Assembly (NCBI GenBank): GCA_045615885.1
Contig: JAZLFR010000055.1
Coordinates: 1 to 64,000 of the forward strand
Reading direction: 5' to 3'
Length of the DNA: 64,000 bases
Origin: UBA1765 sp045615885
Lineage (GTDB): Bacteria > Fibrobacterota > Fibrobacteria > Fibrobacterales > Fibrobacteraceae
Made by a program: the position numbers and the translations under genes. Positions 50,561-59,372 of this stretch are shown piece after piece. The notes beneath the pieces are model-generated. The model was not told the origin of the DNA, made no database searches, and saw only the letters and a list, made by a program, of their open reading frames with translations. Within the stretch, counting starts at the first letter, position 1; the number at the start of each line of letters is the position of its first letter.

Positions 50561-52897
50561 CTAGACTTCAGCGTTTTCTGTTAAATTTTCGGTTTGAACC
50601 TTTCCTTCGTACGCCTTTTTCAGAGCATTAAAGTGAGTTCCATCAGGATCGATGCCGCGAAGATATTCCTTGATAATACCTTCGATATGGTATTCCCAAA
50701 GAAGATCAAAATCACCTTCGTAATTATCCAGTTTCAGGAAATATGCTGGACCAATGTGATAGGCAGAAGACAGGCCCGGAACATTTTCTATCACATTATT
50801 GATAGAAGTCATTCGTGCAACAGATTCTTCCATCTTACCGCACTTTAAATCATCTAGCATTTCAATTCGTTCGCTTGCCTTGATTTCCTTAAAGGCAAAA
50901 CGACGACGCATGGCGAAGTCCATACTTTCAACGCTGCGGTCGATATCATTCATTGTGCCGATGATATAGACATTTTCGGGAACGAAGAAGCCATTTTCAA
51001 AAATATCACCTTCTTCTACAAGATTTTGATATTGTGTATTGACTCGTCCCTTTTCACCACGATAACCTGGGTCGATGGAGAAAAATAGTTCACCAAAAAT
51101 TTTGGATATTTCACCACGATTTATTTCGTCAATGATGAATACGTATTTTTGACGTTTTTCTTGAGGAATTTCATCGCCTTCCACATAATCCTTAAGGCCA
51201 AATTGAGCCTTCATCTGGTTAATGATAGCCTTTCTATAGTTATCCAAACCTCTTTTGGGAACACCAGGGAGACCACGGTATACCTTATAGCATTGATTGT
51301 AATTAAAGAAACGGGTTGTATCTCTTACAAGACTTCCCCCAGGCCCTTCAGGGATCATTGTAACGAAACCATCGCTATCAGAATTTAATGCTAATTTAAA
51401 TGTTCCCTTTCCACTAATTAGAGGTACTTCCCAAATTTCATTTTCGTTTAGAAAATCAACAACCTTTTGAAATGAATCATCGTAGTTATCAACGCCATTT
51501 TTCTCAACTTTGAGAATTGCATCCCTACAAAAATCCTTAAACACGCCATTTTTACGTTCAAAAGCAATGGTTCCATTTTTATCTACAGGCCTCAATCCTT
51601 CCACGAAATCGGTATAATCATAGGACTGATGGAACTGCACAAACCCAATTTCAGTTTCAGAACATCCCATAGCTTTGGCAATCTTTTTCGCCAAGTATGT
51701 CTTTCCAGTACCCGGAGCACCATGAAGGATGATGTTGTGGTTTGCTTCAAGGAGCTTAACATATTCTTGACACTTATCCATTTCGTCCATCCTTGGTTCA
51801 ATTTGTCCCATTTCTAATTTTTCAAGCGCAAAGTTTTTTAAATCCAATAGATTTTCTGCACACTCTTGCAGGGTCTTACGATATTTCCCGTATTTATTTC
51901 CATCAAAATCAACTTCGGGAGAAATTCGAATCCAGTCAACATCGCATTTAAACCAGCGAGGTCTAGCCGGATCAGGAACCTGCATATCGGATGTTACAAT
52001 TCCAACGCCATATACTCTCAAAAAAGGTTGGTCATGATTGGAGCCCTTTGTAGAACTTGTCGCCGCAATCAAAACATCCCCGCTTTTAACCAGCTTTATA
52101 TACTTTTCGGTGTCACACTCGCCACCTTCCCAGTATCCTTCTTTTACGAACTTGTCTATTTGGTTTTTGCGAGGTTCCCCGAAACTTGTTCCTGCAATCC
52201 AAAATCTTTGTTGCTCGGATGCATAAGTAAAAGCGTTGTCCGACATTTCAGCAAAAGATTTGTACGGTGAATCGGGCTGTTCAAACAATGTTTTTACTTG
52301 GCCAATAATCTCGAGATATTTGGCAGAAGAAAGCGTTTCATCATTTATGGTTAGATTATGTTTAGCCTTCAATAAGTTTCGAGTTACACTATCCAATGGA
52401 ATAAATTTTTGAGGACGCGCCCAAAAAAGGACTATGGACATATTCCATTTTATGCCCTTATATTCCATTATTTTGTCAAATTTTTCAGCTAATGTAGATT
52501 CGTCATCAGTCAACGCAGCTTCAAATAAATCCCACAATATTGGAATTTGTTCAGATGCAGTTTCTCGCCAATAGAGTGTTGACTGCTGATTATTTAAGAT
52601 GGGAATGCCACTAAAATCTTCAGGAACCGGAGCTTCGATATTAAAGCAATCCTTAAAGTAAGATATCACTTTTATTCGGTTTGCCACCGAAAGCCCACGG
52701 TTGAAAATTGCAAACACAGAAAAAGGGTCTATGTCGCCAACCTTGGATCCATCATCATTATGAATGTAGTCAGTAAATTTGCTGTCAAGGGAATAGACAA
52801 TCGCTAAAAGGTCTTTTCGATTATTTTTATACGGCAACAGTTTCTGTGCAAATTCCTGATAGAATGGAATCCAGGTGAGTTTAGCTGATTCTGACAT
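50561..52897 (-). CDS. mcrB: McrB-type AAA+ GTPase with an internal EVE-like domain
   Basis: 778 aa. N-terminal part (1-200) is typical of uncharacterised McrB homologues. The segment at about 230-345 ('FWIAGTSFG', 'WEGG', 'VKSGDVLIAATSS', 'LRVYGVGIV') resembles an EVE/PUA-like reader of modified bases. Walker A GAPGTGKT is at 393-400, Walker B-like 'YVFIIDEINRGEISKIFGELFFSID' near 600, and 'IGTMNDIDRSVESMDFAMRRRFAF' is the McrB signature strand for GTP/Mg binding. Recognition is probably of modified cytosine or hypermodified phage DNA; the exact base is not predictable. Confidence 0.88.
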   Translation of the reverse strand: MSESAKLTWIPFYQEFAQKLLPYKNNRKDLLAIVYSLDSKFTDYIHNDDGSKVGDIDPFSVFAIFNRGLSVANRIKVISYFKDCFNIEAPVPEDFSGIPILNNQQSTLYWRETASEQIPILWDLFEAALTDDESTLAEKFDKIMEYKGIKWNMSIVLFWARPQKFIPLDSVTRNLLKAKHNLTINDETLSSAKYLEIIGQVKTLFEQPDSPYKSFAEMSDNAFTYASEQQRFWIAGTSFGEPRKNQIDKFVKEGYWEGGECDTEKYIKLVKSGDVLIAATSSTKGSNHDQPFLRVYGVGIVTSDMQVPDPARPRWFKCDVDWIRISPEVDFDGNKYGKYRKTLQECAENLLDLKNFALEKLEMGQIEPRMDEMDKCQEYVKLLEANHNIILHGAPGTGKTYLAKKIAKAMGCSETEIGFVQFHQSYDYTDFVEGLRPVDKNGTIAFERKNGVFKDFCRDAILKVEKNGVDNYDDSFQKVVDFLNENEIWEVPLISGKGTFKLALNSDSDGFVTMIPEGPGGSLVRDTTRFFNYNQCYKVYRGLPGVPKRGLDNYRKAIINQMKAQFGLKDYVEGDEIPQEKRQKYVFIIDEINRGEISKIFGELFFSIDPGYRGEKGRVNTQYQNLVEEGDIFENGFFVPENVYIIGTMNDIDRSVESMDFAMRRRFAFKEIKASERIEMLDDLKCGKMEESVARMTSINNVIENVPGLSSAYHIGPAYFLKLDNYEGDFDLLWEYHIEGIIKEYLRGIDPDGTHFNALKKAYEGKVQTENLTENAEV

Positions 52898-52937
52898 AAA
52901 TCCTCTATTTTATCCTAAATATAACCTTATAAAATGA

Positions 52938-52966
52938 GAAAAAGTCGCCAAAGGGGCGACTTTTTC
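52938..52966 (-). terminator. Terminator after hsdR
   Basis: A 12-bp stem GAAAAAGTCGCC/GGCGACTTTTTC separates the hsdR transcript from mcrB and works on either strand. Confidence 0.75.
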
Positions 52967-52990
52967 CACATAATTGGGTTTAATTCATTC

Positions 52991-55900
52991 CTATCTATTC
53001 TTCTTAAAGTTCTCGGCCTGTTCGAAGATTTCGCCGTAGACTTCGTCGCGTTCTACGGGCGGGTAGCCGAATTCGTCCAGCTTGATGATTAGATTCGCCT
53101 TAAGCGTAGACTTGATGTCGTCTTTCTTATTCCAGTCTGGGTATGCGGCAACATCATCTACGATGTTCTTTACTTCCTTGGACAAGGCAATCAGCTTGTC
53201 TTCGGGATAAGTAAAGTGGTACTTATCGCAAAGCATCTTCAAGATGTCATAGAATGCGTTTTCTTCGAAGCTTAAACCCTTGTCATCACCGGCATCGAAG
53301 GCGGCACGGACTTCCATGATCATGTTGGTCAGGGTCTCCGCCATTTCTTCGTAGACTTCGCTCTTCAATATATCCTGTTCGGTGCGGTCATTATAGGTTT
53401 CCACCAGAGCCTGCATTTTCTTGGTGAAGTCGACGCCTTTGATTTTATTGACCTTACGAATTTGGCCAATAGCCTTTTTCAAGAGCATCTGAAGAAGCTT
53501 GATTTTTGTATTCGGAAGCTTGATGCGGTTGATATGTTCCAGGTATTCCTTGTCAAAGATGTTCTGGACAGAATTTTCTGCATTTTCATCATTCAGTTTC
53601 AGGACTTCTTCAACACCATCACTCTGGAGGGCGGCGGCAATCATCTCACGAACGTGGGCATTCATCTGTGCGGTATCAGGAGCGTCACCCTTTGTAAGCT
53701 TATGAATGATAGAACGGATTGCGAAATAGAAATGGGCCTTATTGCGTTCAGCCTGCTCGATTTTTTCGTTACCCACGCAAATGTCATAGGATGCCTTCAG
53801 ACGTTGAGACAGCCCCATAAAGCGAGCTTCATTCTCTTTCGTCTTTTGAACATATTCCTGAGCCTGGCGCAGGCATTCCAGTTTCTTGAGTTCAGCCCCC
53901 TCGCCCACAGATTTAAAGTAGGCAGAAGCATCAAAGCCATGCATCAAACGGTCAAGCAAATCCAGGTGATTGCGGAATTCCGTAATGGCCGCAGAAATGT
54001 CTTCTACATTCTGTTCAGAACCAGCACCATATTGCTTTAAGGCAAGGTTCATTCTGCGCTTGATACCGATGTAATCTACAACAATGCCCTTGTCCTTGCC
54101 GGCAAAGGTGCGGTTCACGCGAGAAATAGTCTGGATCAAGGAATGTTGCTGAATGGGCTTATCGATGTAAATGGCATCAAGGCAAGGCACATCAAAGCCG
54201 GTCAGCCACATGTCCACCACAATGGCAATCTTGAAATTGGAGCGTTCCTGTTTGAACAAGCGGTCCAGTTCTTTGCGGTCATCCTTGTCCCCAAGCAAAT
54301 CCCACAAGTCCTTTTCATCGTCCTTGTTGCGGGTCATGACCATCTTGATGCGTTCAACTGGCTTCAGTTCTCGCTTTTCCTTGTCGCTCAGTTCCTCTCC
54401 CGGAACCACCAGAGATTCATCAAAGGCCTTTGCAGTCCCCCAATCGGGGCGAAGTTCCAAGATGTTCTTGTAAAGCTGATAAGCAATCTTGCGATTGTAG
54501 CAAACGAACATGGCCTTGCCACGGACCGAAGACTTTTCCTCGATGCGAGCTTCGTAATGGGCGACAAAATCTGCAGCCACGGCTTTCAAACGGTCCGGGT
54601 CACCAAGGATAACGCCCATCTGGGCCATTTCGCGTTTACTTTGGTCCACCTGGTATTCATTGGCACCTTGTTCCGCAGCTTCATCATAATACTTTTCAAT
54701 ATCTTCTAGAACGGAATTGTTCAGCACCACCTTGGCGGCACGACCTTCGTAAACGATTGGCACCGTAATGCCATCCTTCACGGATTCCGTCATTGTATAG
54801 ATATCCACTTCACGACCGAAAACATCCAGCGTAGCATCTACAGGCGTTCCTGTAAAGCCCACGTAAGTTGCATTAGGTAGGGAATCATGCAGATAGCGGG
54901 CAAAGCCATAACTGGTCTTTACGCCCTTATCGGTCACAGTAACTTTTTGATCCAGGTTGGTCTGAGTTCTGTGCGCTTCGTCAGAAATACAAACCACATT
55001 GTTGCGATCCGTCAAGAGTTCGATATCTTCGCTGAACTTCTGGATTGTGGTAAGGAACACTCCCCCACTCTTGCGGCCCTTCAACTTTTCACGAAGATCT
55101 GCACGGCTTTCAACACTTTCGACACGTTCATCGCCGATGTACTTCTTGGAGCCAACAAACAAACCAGAAAGCTGGTCATCCAAATCGGTGCGGTCTGTTA
55201 TCAAGATTATGGTCGGGCTCTTGAATTCCTGGGAACGCATCAGCAATCGGGTCAAGAAGAGCATGGTATAGCTCTTTCCGCAGCCCGTCGCACCAAAATA
55301 AGTACCGCCCTTACCGTTTCCGGCAGGCTTGCGGGCCTTGCAAATGTTCTCGTACAAGGAGCGTGCGGCGTAATATTGCGGATAACGGCAAAGAACCTTC
55401 AGTTCCTTTTTACTGCTATCCGGGAAATACTGGAAATTCTTGAAAATATCCAACAGGCGCTTACGGCCAAACATTCCCTGAATCATGGAATAAAGGCTTT
55501 CGATACCCTCGGCATCAACACGCTTATCCTTAAAACCAACACGACGCCAGGCGTAATAATAATCGTACTTGGCAAAGAAACTTCCGGCCTTGTTATTAAC
55601 GCCATCACTAATGACACAGAAGGCGTTATAGACGAACAGCTGGGGAATATCACGGCGGTAACGAACGGTCAACTGTTCAAAGGCATTGAACACGGTAGCA
55701 TCTTCACGAACTGCGCTCTTGAACTCAAAAACAACTAGAGGCAGACCGTTCACATAAAGAATTCCATCGGGAATACGCTTTTCGTTCCCTGGGCCAACAA
55801 TTTCCAGCTGGTTTACAAACTTGATAATGTTATGGTCTGCGCTGTACTTTGCTTGAACATCGGCAGCCAAGGCGACATCGGAATCTTCGGAATCCAGGCC

Positions 55901-56260
55901 AAAGCCTGCCTTTCTGTGATCCCCTAATGCAGAATAATCCACCAGTTCAATGAGAATGTCCTTCTGCTTCGGGTCTTCGCGCTTAAGCATATAGCCGTCG
56001 GCAAGCCAAGTGCAGAATTTCTTGTTACTCTCGTAAAGGTCGCTTGCAGCCAAAGAACGCAACTTCATCACAAGAAGCTGGATTTCATTGTCGGTAATGC
56101 CCTCGGCATCATACCTGCGATGCAGATATTCCCGCAAGTCCGATTCAATCAGGACATCTTCTTCGGAACGGGCAATCTGCTCCCCAGGAACATAGGAATA
56201 CCCCTCCTTAACGAGGAGATCCTTAATCGCAATCTCTAAATCAGCTTCTTTGAAGGCCAT
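52991..56260 (-). CDS. hsdR: Type I restriction enzyme, HsdR (R) subunit
   Basis: 1,089 aa, full length for the EcoR124/Type IC-like class. The nuclease motif 'RIPDGILYVNGLPLVVFEFKSA' lies at about 162-183. Helicase motifs are GATGCGKS (about 323-330), 'VVCISDEAHRTQ' (DEAH about 427), 'YVGFTGTPVDA', 'VDMWLTGFDVPCLDAIYIDKPIQQHSLIQTISRVNR'. It translocates DNA and cleaves unmodified foreign DNA when joined to HsdM2S. It is separated from hsdS by eight genes, an unusually scattered arrangement; hsdM is not in the window and is probably beyond the right edge. Confidence 0.95.
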   Translation of the reverse strand: MAFKEADLEIAIKDLLVKEGYSYVPGEQIARSEEDVLIESDLREYLHRRYDAEGITDNEIQLLVMKLRSLAASDLYESNKKFCTWLADGYMLKREDPKQKDILIELVDYSALGDHRKAGFGLDSEDSDVALAADVQAKYSADHNIIKFVNQLEIVGPGNEKRIPDGILYVNGLPLVVFEFKSAVREDATVFNAFEQLTVRYRRDIPQLFVYNAFCVISDGVNNKAGSFFAKYDYYYAWRRVGFKDKRVDAEGIESLYSMIQGMFGRKRLLDIFKNFQYFPDSSKKELKVLCRYPQYYAARSLYENICKARKPAGNGKGGTYFGATGCGKSYTMLFLTRLLMRSQEFKSPTIILITDRTDLDDQLSGLFVGSKKYIGDERVESVESRADLREKLKGRKSGGVFLTTIQKFSEDIELLTDRNNVVCISDEAHRTQTNLDQKVTVTDKGVKTSYGFARYLHDSLPNATYVGFTGTPVDATLDVFGREVDIYTMTESVKDGITVPIVYEGRAAKVVLNNSVLEDIEKYYDEAAEQGANEYQVDQSKREMAQMGVILGDPDRLKAVAADFVAHYEARIEEKSSVRGKAMFVCYNRKIAYQLYKNILELRPDWGTAKAFDESLVVPGEELSDKEKRELKPVERIKMVMTRNKDDEKDLWDLLGDKDDRKELDRLFKQERSNFKIAIVVDMWLTGFDVPCLDAIYIDKPIQQHSLIQTISRVNRTFAGKDKGIVVDYIGIKRRMNLALKQYGAGSEQNVEDISAAITEFRNHLDLLDRLMHGFDASAYFKSVGEGAELKKLECLRQAQEYVQKTKENEARFMGLSQRLKASYDICVGNEKIEQAERNKAHFYFAIRSIIHKLTKGDAPDTAQMNAHVREMIAAALQSDGVEEVLKLNDENAENSVQNIFDKEYLEHINRIKLPNTKIKLLQMLLKKAIGQIRKVNKIKGVDFTKKMQALVETYNDRTEQDILKSEVYEEMAETLTNMIMEVRAAFDAGDDKGLSFEENAFYDILKMLCDKYHFTYPEDKLIALSKEVKNIVDDVAAYPDWNKKDDIKSTLKANLIIKLDEFGYPPVERDEVYGEIFEQAENFKKNR

Positions 56261-56345
56261 GATTTAAAGATAACATTGTTTTTGCAGAAGATTCTGCAAT
56301 AAGACAACGAATGCACGGGAATTGTGGAAAATCCGTATATTTGAG

Positions 56346-57161
56346 CTATTTGACTTGTTTATCTTCTTTTTTCAGCCTTCGTTCTACTTTTTTCACATCT
56401 TCACCGGCAGGCAATTTTTCAGGTACGATTCCTCGGTCTAAAAGCATTTTGCGTACCGCACTATTGTTGTCAACATGCTCATGTTCAATTTTCGTTTGAC
56501 CATAAAGATTTTTTGCTTGGGTATTTACAGAAGTCATTTCGGCAGCAAGATCCTTCGCCTTGATACTTACCGTAGGCAAAAAGTCAGCCAACGCTCTATT
56601 CTCGGGAACATTGTATTTTTGTTTGAGCAAGGATGTATCAATACTGAACAAAGCCTGGTCGCCCTTAGAACGGATTACAGCAAAGCCCTTGCTATCGACG
56701 CCATGTTCAAAAAGAACTCCAGAAAGAATCTTCTCTGTCTTAGCCAACTTTTCACATGCTTGGACTCGTTCTAGTTCTCGCATGCGCTTTTCTACAAGTT
56801 CGGCAACGCGAGTCTGTACGGCAAAGTAATTCTGGGCAAAGGAAATTTCCGGCTTACGGGGATCACCATTCTGCGCAATCAGATAACACGCATAGCGGGT
56901 AAGCATATAATCGTTCACCATACGCTCACCACCCTTTGCGATGACGATCATTTTCCCCACGCCGGGAAAATGATCCTGAATTTCAGCTCCAGCCTGCGCG
57001 CAGGCAACTTTCGCCTTCTCAATTACATTCTCAAATTTTTCCCACTTGGCATATCCAAGTAATGAACATAAGCTCCTAGCACTCCAGCATTCAACACCTT
57101 GGTATTCGCTAGCAATAGCCTCGAACTTGGAGAAAAGTTCCTTGATTTCTTCGGTTTTCAT
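56346..57161 (-). CDS. DinD-like protein, second paralogue
   Basis: 271 aa from ATG 57161, which has GGAGG 5 bases upstream (the ATG at 57173 is rejected). The N-terminal half matches DinD ('CWSARSLCSLLGYAKWEKFENVIEKAKVAC', 'LTRYACYLIAQNGDPRKPEISFAQNYFAVQTRVAEL'). The C-terminal half differs ('GVDSKGFAVIRSKGDQALFSID', 'KAKDLAAEMTSVNTQAKNL', 'VRKMLLDRGIVPEKLPAGEDVKK'), a variant common next to type I restriction genes. DHFPGVGKMI is encoded by palindrome A copy 5. It may regulate or respond to DNA damage; its role is unproven. Confidence 0.85.
   Translation of the reverse strand: MKTEEIKELFSKFEAIASEYQGVECWSARSLCSLLGYAKWEKFENVIEKAKVACAQAGAEIQDHFPGVGKMIVIAKGGERMVNDYMLTRYACYLIAQNGDPRKPEISFAQNYFAVQTRVAELVEKRMRELERVQACEKLAKTEKILSGVLFEHGVDSKGFAVIRSKGDQALFSIDTSLLKQKYNVPENRALADFLPTVSIKAKDLAAEMTSVNTQAKNLYGQTKIEHEHVDNNSAVRKMLLDRGIVPEKLPAGEDVKKVERRLKKEDKQVK
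56949..56972. repeat. Palindrome family A, copy 5 (inside the dinD-like gene)
   Basis: CATTTTCCC, CACGCC, GGGAAAATG, within codons of DHFPGVGKMI; core identical to 45974-45997. Confidence 0.85.
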
Positions 57162-57327
57162 ATGCACCTCCATGCTGTTTCATTGTACAGAGGCGTCTTT
57201 AAATATGGCAAAGCCATATAACAAAAAGACGCACTTCTCCTTTTTTAAAGAGAAGCGCGTCGGGATGGAATGTAGGTGATTTTTAGAAAGTTGGCAAGGG
57301 CTGGAAAAATATTTTACAAAGAAACCT

Positions 57328-57585
57328 TCAAAAATTAAATTCGGAACTTTTCAATTTCTTCAGTACTGAGATCCAGGAGTTTTTTTTTGCAGCAGATTCC
57401 TTCAAGTAAGGTTTTATTTCATCTGCGGTCAATTCACACACAGCCTTACCCACACTTTGGGCATACCGCAACACCCCCAACATATCCATTGGAGGATGTT
57501 TGAAACTCTTATATGGATCGGGAACAGCCCTATATTCCGCTTCCGATTCAGCAAGAATAACCGCAGGTCGTTTAATTCCATTCAT
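57328..57585 (-). CDS. Small hypothetical protein, probably frameshifted at an A9 tract
   Basis: 85 aa as read. 'AVPDPYKSFKHPPMDMLGVLRYAQSVGKAVCELTADEIKPYLKES' is related to the protein at 43703-44035. After a run of nine A (T9 on the plus strand, 57380-57388) the frame ends 'SWISVLKKLKSSEFNF'. One base less would give a more natural helical end, KKKLLDLSTEEIEKFRI, stopping at 57335. The tract could be phase-variable, slippery, or a sequencing error. It lies upstream of the dinD-like gene. Confidence 0.6.
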   Translation of the reverse strand: MNGIKRPAVILAESEAEYRAVPDPYKSFKHPPMDMLGVLRYAQSVGKAVCELTADEIKPYLKESAAKKNSWISVLKKLKSSEFNF

Positions 57586-57703
57586 AAGAGTAAACCTCTA
57601 ATAATTTCTTTGAAGAGTAATAAGCATTTTTTCGCAAATTGATCAAATTTTCGACAATTTGCACTCAAATATTAGGGGAAAATAGGATATAAAATGATAG
57701 AGA

Positions 57704-57732
57704 AAATTTTCCACGCACTGCGTAGAAAATTT
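57704..57732. repeat. Related palindrome (AAATTTTC..ACGCA/TGCGT..GAAAATTT)
   Basis: Arms of 14 bases with one mismatch around one base, sharing the ACGCACTGCGT centre of family B. It lies 30 bases after the RhuM stop codon. Confidence 0.7.
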
Positions 57733-57761
57733 CATATTATGAACGACGGCATTTCAAGCCC

Positions 57762-58763
57762 CTAATTCTTCTTTATTTTCCGGATTACCTTGTCGAAATC
57801 AGAGTCAATCTTTTGCGTGCGATTGAAAATATCGTATTCTCCGAAAGCCTTCTCGTCCGCCTGGTCCCGGCTGACTTTTCCATTGCCATCGAGAATATCG
57901 TAGCGCCTGAATTCCAGGAACTCGTTCACGCTTGCGGCAAACTGCTCCATGTTAAAAGCAATCTCCCGCTCTATCAAGTCTTCGATGTAGTCGAAATAAC
58001 CGCTCACAGCGCGTTCCAGCTGACGGATCTGCTTTTCTGACAAATAATTCTTGGCTATGTTCACATCACTTTTCAGCACACGCCCGCTCGGAGAATTTTT
58101 CCAAGTCGTAAGCCCCATGTGGTCTTTTTTGTGGTCGGCCCTCTCGTACACGATTTCTGCAGCCGTCTGCCCTGTTATCGCATAGTGGAACTTGTTCTGA
58201 ACCGTGGCGAAAAACTTTTTCGTTATTTCGGAATCCTTGTCGTAGTCTATGGAACACTCGGCAAAAATATCCGTTATCTGCTGCCAGATGCGGCGTTCGC
58301 TCGCACGGATAGATCGGACTCTTTCCAAAAGTTCCTTGAAGTAGTCCTTACCGAAAACAGCGTTGCCCTGCTTTAAGCGCTCGTCGTCGAGCACAAAACC
58401 CTTCTTGATGTATTCCTTCAGGATTCCCGTAGCCCAAATGCGGAACTTTGTGGCCTTCGCAGAATTTACACGATAACCGACGGAAATAATTGCATCGAGA
58501 TTGTAGAAATTCATTCTATAGTTTTTGCCGTCGCTGGCAGTTGCCGAGATTTCCTCGGTAACTGATTTCTTTTCCAATTCTCCAGAGGCAAAAACATTTT
58601 TCAAGTGCAAACTGATGTTGTCCGTCGAACAGTCAAACAACTCGGCCATAGCCTTCTGCGTCAGCCAGATGGTCTCGTCTTTGACCAAGGCCATGACCTT
58701 GACATCTTCTTCAGGACTACTGTAAAGAATATACGATATCTGCTTGGCTAGTTCGTTCGACAT
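57762..58763 (-). CDS. RhuM family protein
   Basis: 333 aa. 'VMALVKDETIWLTQKAMAELFDCSTDNISLHLKNVF', 'FYNLDAIISVGYRVNSAKATKFRIWATGILKEYIKKGFVLDDERLK' and 'ERVRSIRASERRIWQQITDIFAECSIDYD' are hallmark RhuM motifs. The family contains an N-terminal HTH-like domain and a Fic/DOC-related helical C-terminus. It is frequently found inside type I restriction operons and genomic islands; biochemical function unknown. Named after a Salmonella pathogenicity-island gene, which does not imply virulence here. Confidence 0.9.
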   Translation of the reverse strand: MSNELAKQISYILYSSPEEDVKVMALVKDETIWLTQKAMAELFDCSTDNISLHLKNVFASGELEKKSVTEEISATASDGKNYRMNFYNLDAIISVGYRVNSAKATKFRIWATGILKEYIKKGFVLDDERLKQGNAVFGKDYFKELLERVRSIRASERRIWQQITDIFAECSIDYDKDSEITKKFFATVQNKFHYAITGQTAAEIVYERADHKKDHMGLTTWKNSPSGRVLKSDVNIAKNYLSEKQIRQLERAVSGYFDYIEDLIEREIAFNMEQFAASVNEFLEFRRYDILDGNGKVSRDQADEKAFGEYDIFNRTQKIDSDFDKVIRKIKKN

Positions 58764-58838
58764 ACCTTCACCATTTCCTACTCACTTGCGCACTACAATA
58801 TACATTCCCGGAACAGATTTGTCAAGACCCTTATTCTG

Positions 58839-59372
58839 CTATTCAAACAGCCTTGACGGTTCGAGTTGCAGGTCAGATTCGCCGAGGAGTTTGTAGAGGT
58901 TCTGGCAGAGGATGTAGAGGGCGGCGAGGGCCCACAGGACACTTTTCAAATTCGCCAGTTGGCTGTTCGGAATGCTATCGGACGGTTCTTCCGCTCGCGC
59001 GTGCTTGACTAGGTTGTAATTGCGCCACCACTCCGCAGCCACCTTGTCGTCGAACGCCTGGAACGGCGCCGGCTTTGTCACCTCGTACGGATACTTCGTA
59101 ATCGCGCGCTCGTTCTTTATGCGGGGAGTCTTCGTGACAATCGCACGGACCTTCGCCACAATGTTCTTCGGCTTACGCCCCAAAACCTTGCAATATTCCT
59201 CGGCAATGGAATCTATCTCGCTACAGATATTGAGCAGCAGATAAGTGTAACGACTGGAGAACGTCTTGAAGTTGCTCTTGTCAATCGTCACGAACTCATC
59301 CGTTTCAAGGAAGTCCTTTTCAAGCAGAAGATACTGCTTCCAGAAAATTTTAGAGAAAGATTGGGGTGTCAT
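58839..59372 (-). CDS. HEPN-motif protein, last gene of the AbiC/GHKL/KAP module
   Basis: 177 aa. 'WWRNYNLVKHAR' gives an R-x6-H motif (Arg117, His124) typical of HEPN RNases, followed by 'ANLKSVLWALAALYILCQNLYKLL', the closing helix usual in such proteins; the N-terminal half is helical. The ATG at 59372 overlaps the KAP gene stop as ATGA, so it is chosen over a start 15 bases upstream. The gene is GC-richer than the KAP gene. If active, it would be the RNA-cleaving effector of the module. The family assignment rests on motif and helix layout only. Confidence 0.6.
   Translation of the reverse strand: MTPQSFSKIFWKQYLLLEKDFLETDEFVTIDKSNFKTFSSRYTYLLLNICSEIDSIAEEYCKVLGRKPKNIVAKVRAIVTKTPRIKNERAITKYPYEVTKPAPFQAFDDKVAAEWWRNYNLVKHARAEEPSDSIPNSQLANLKSVLWALAALYILCQNLYKLLGESDLQLEPSRLFE

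Noticed and set aside
54887..55738. 283-codon frame antisense to hsdR
   Set aside because: Shadow frame; hsdR is unmistakable.
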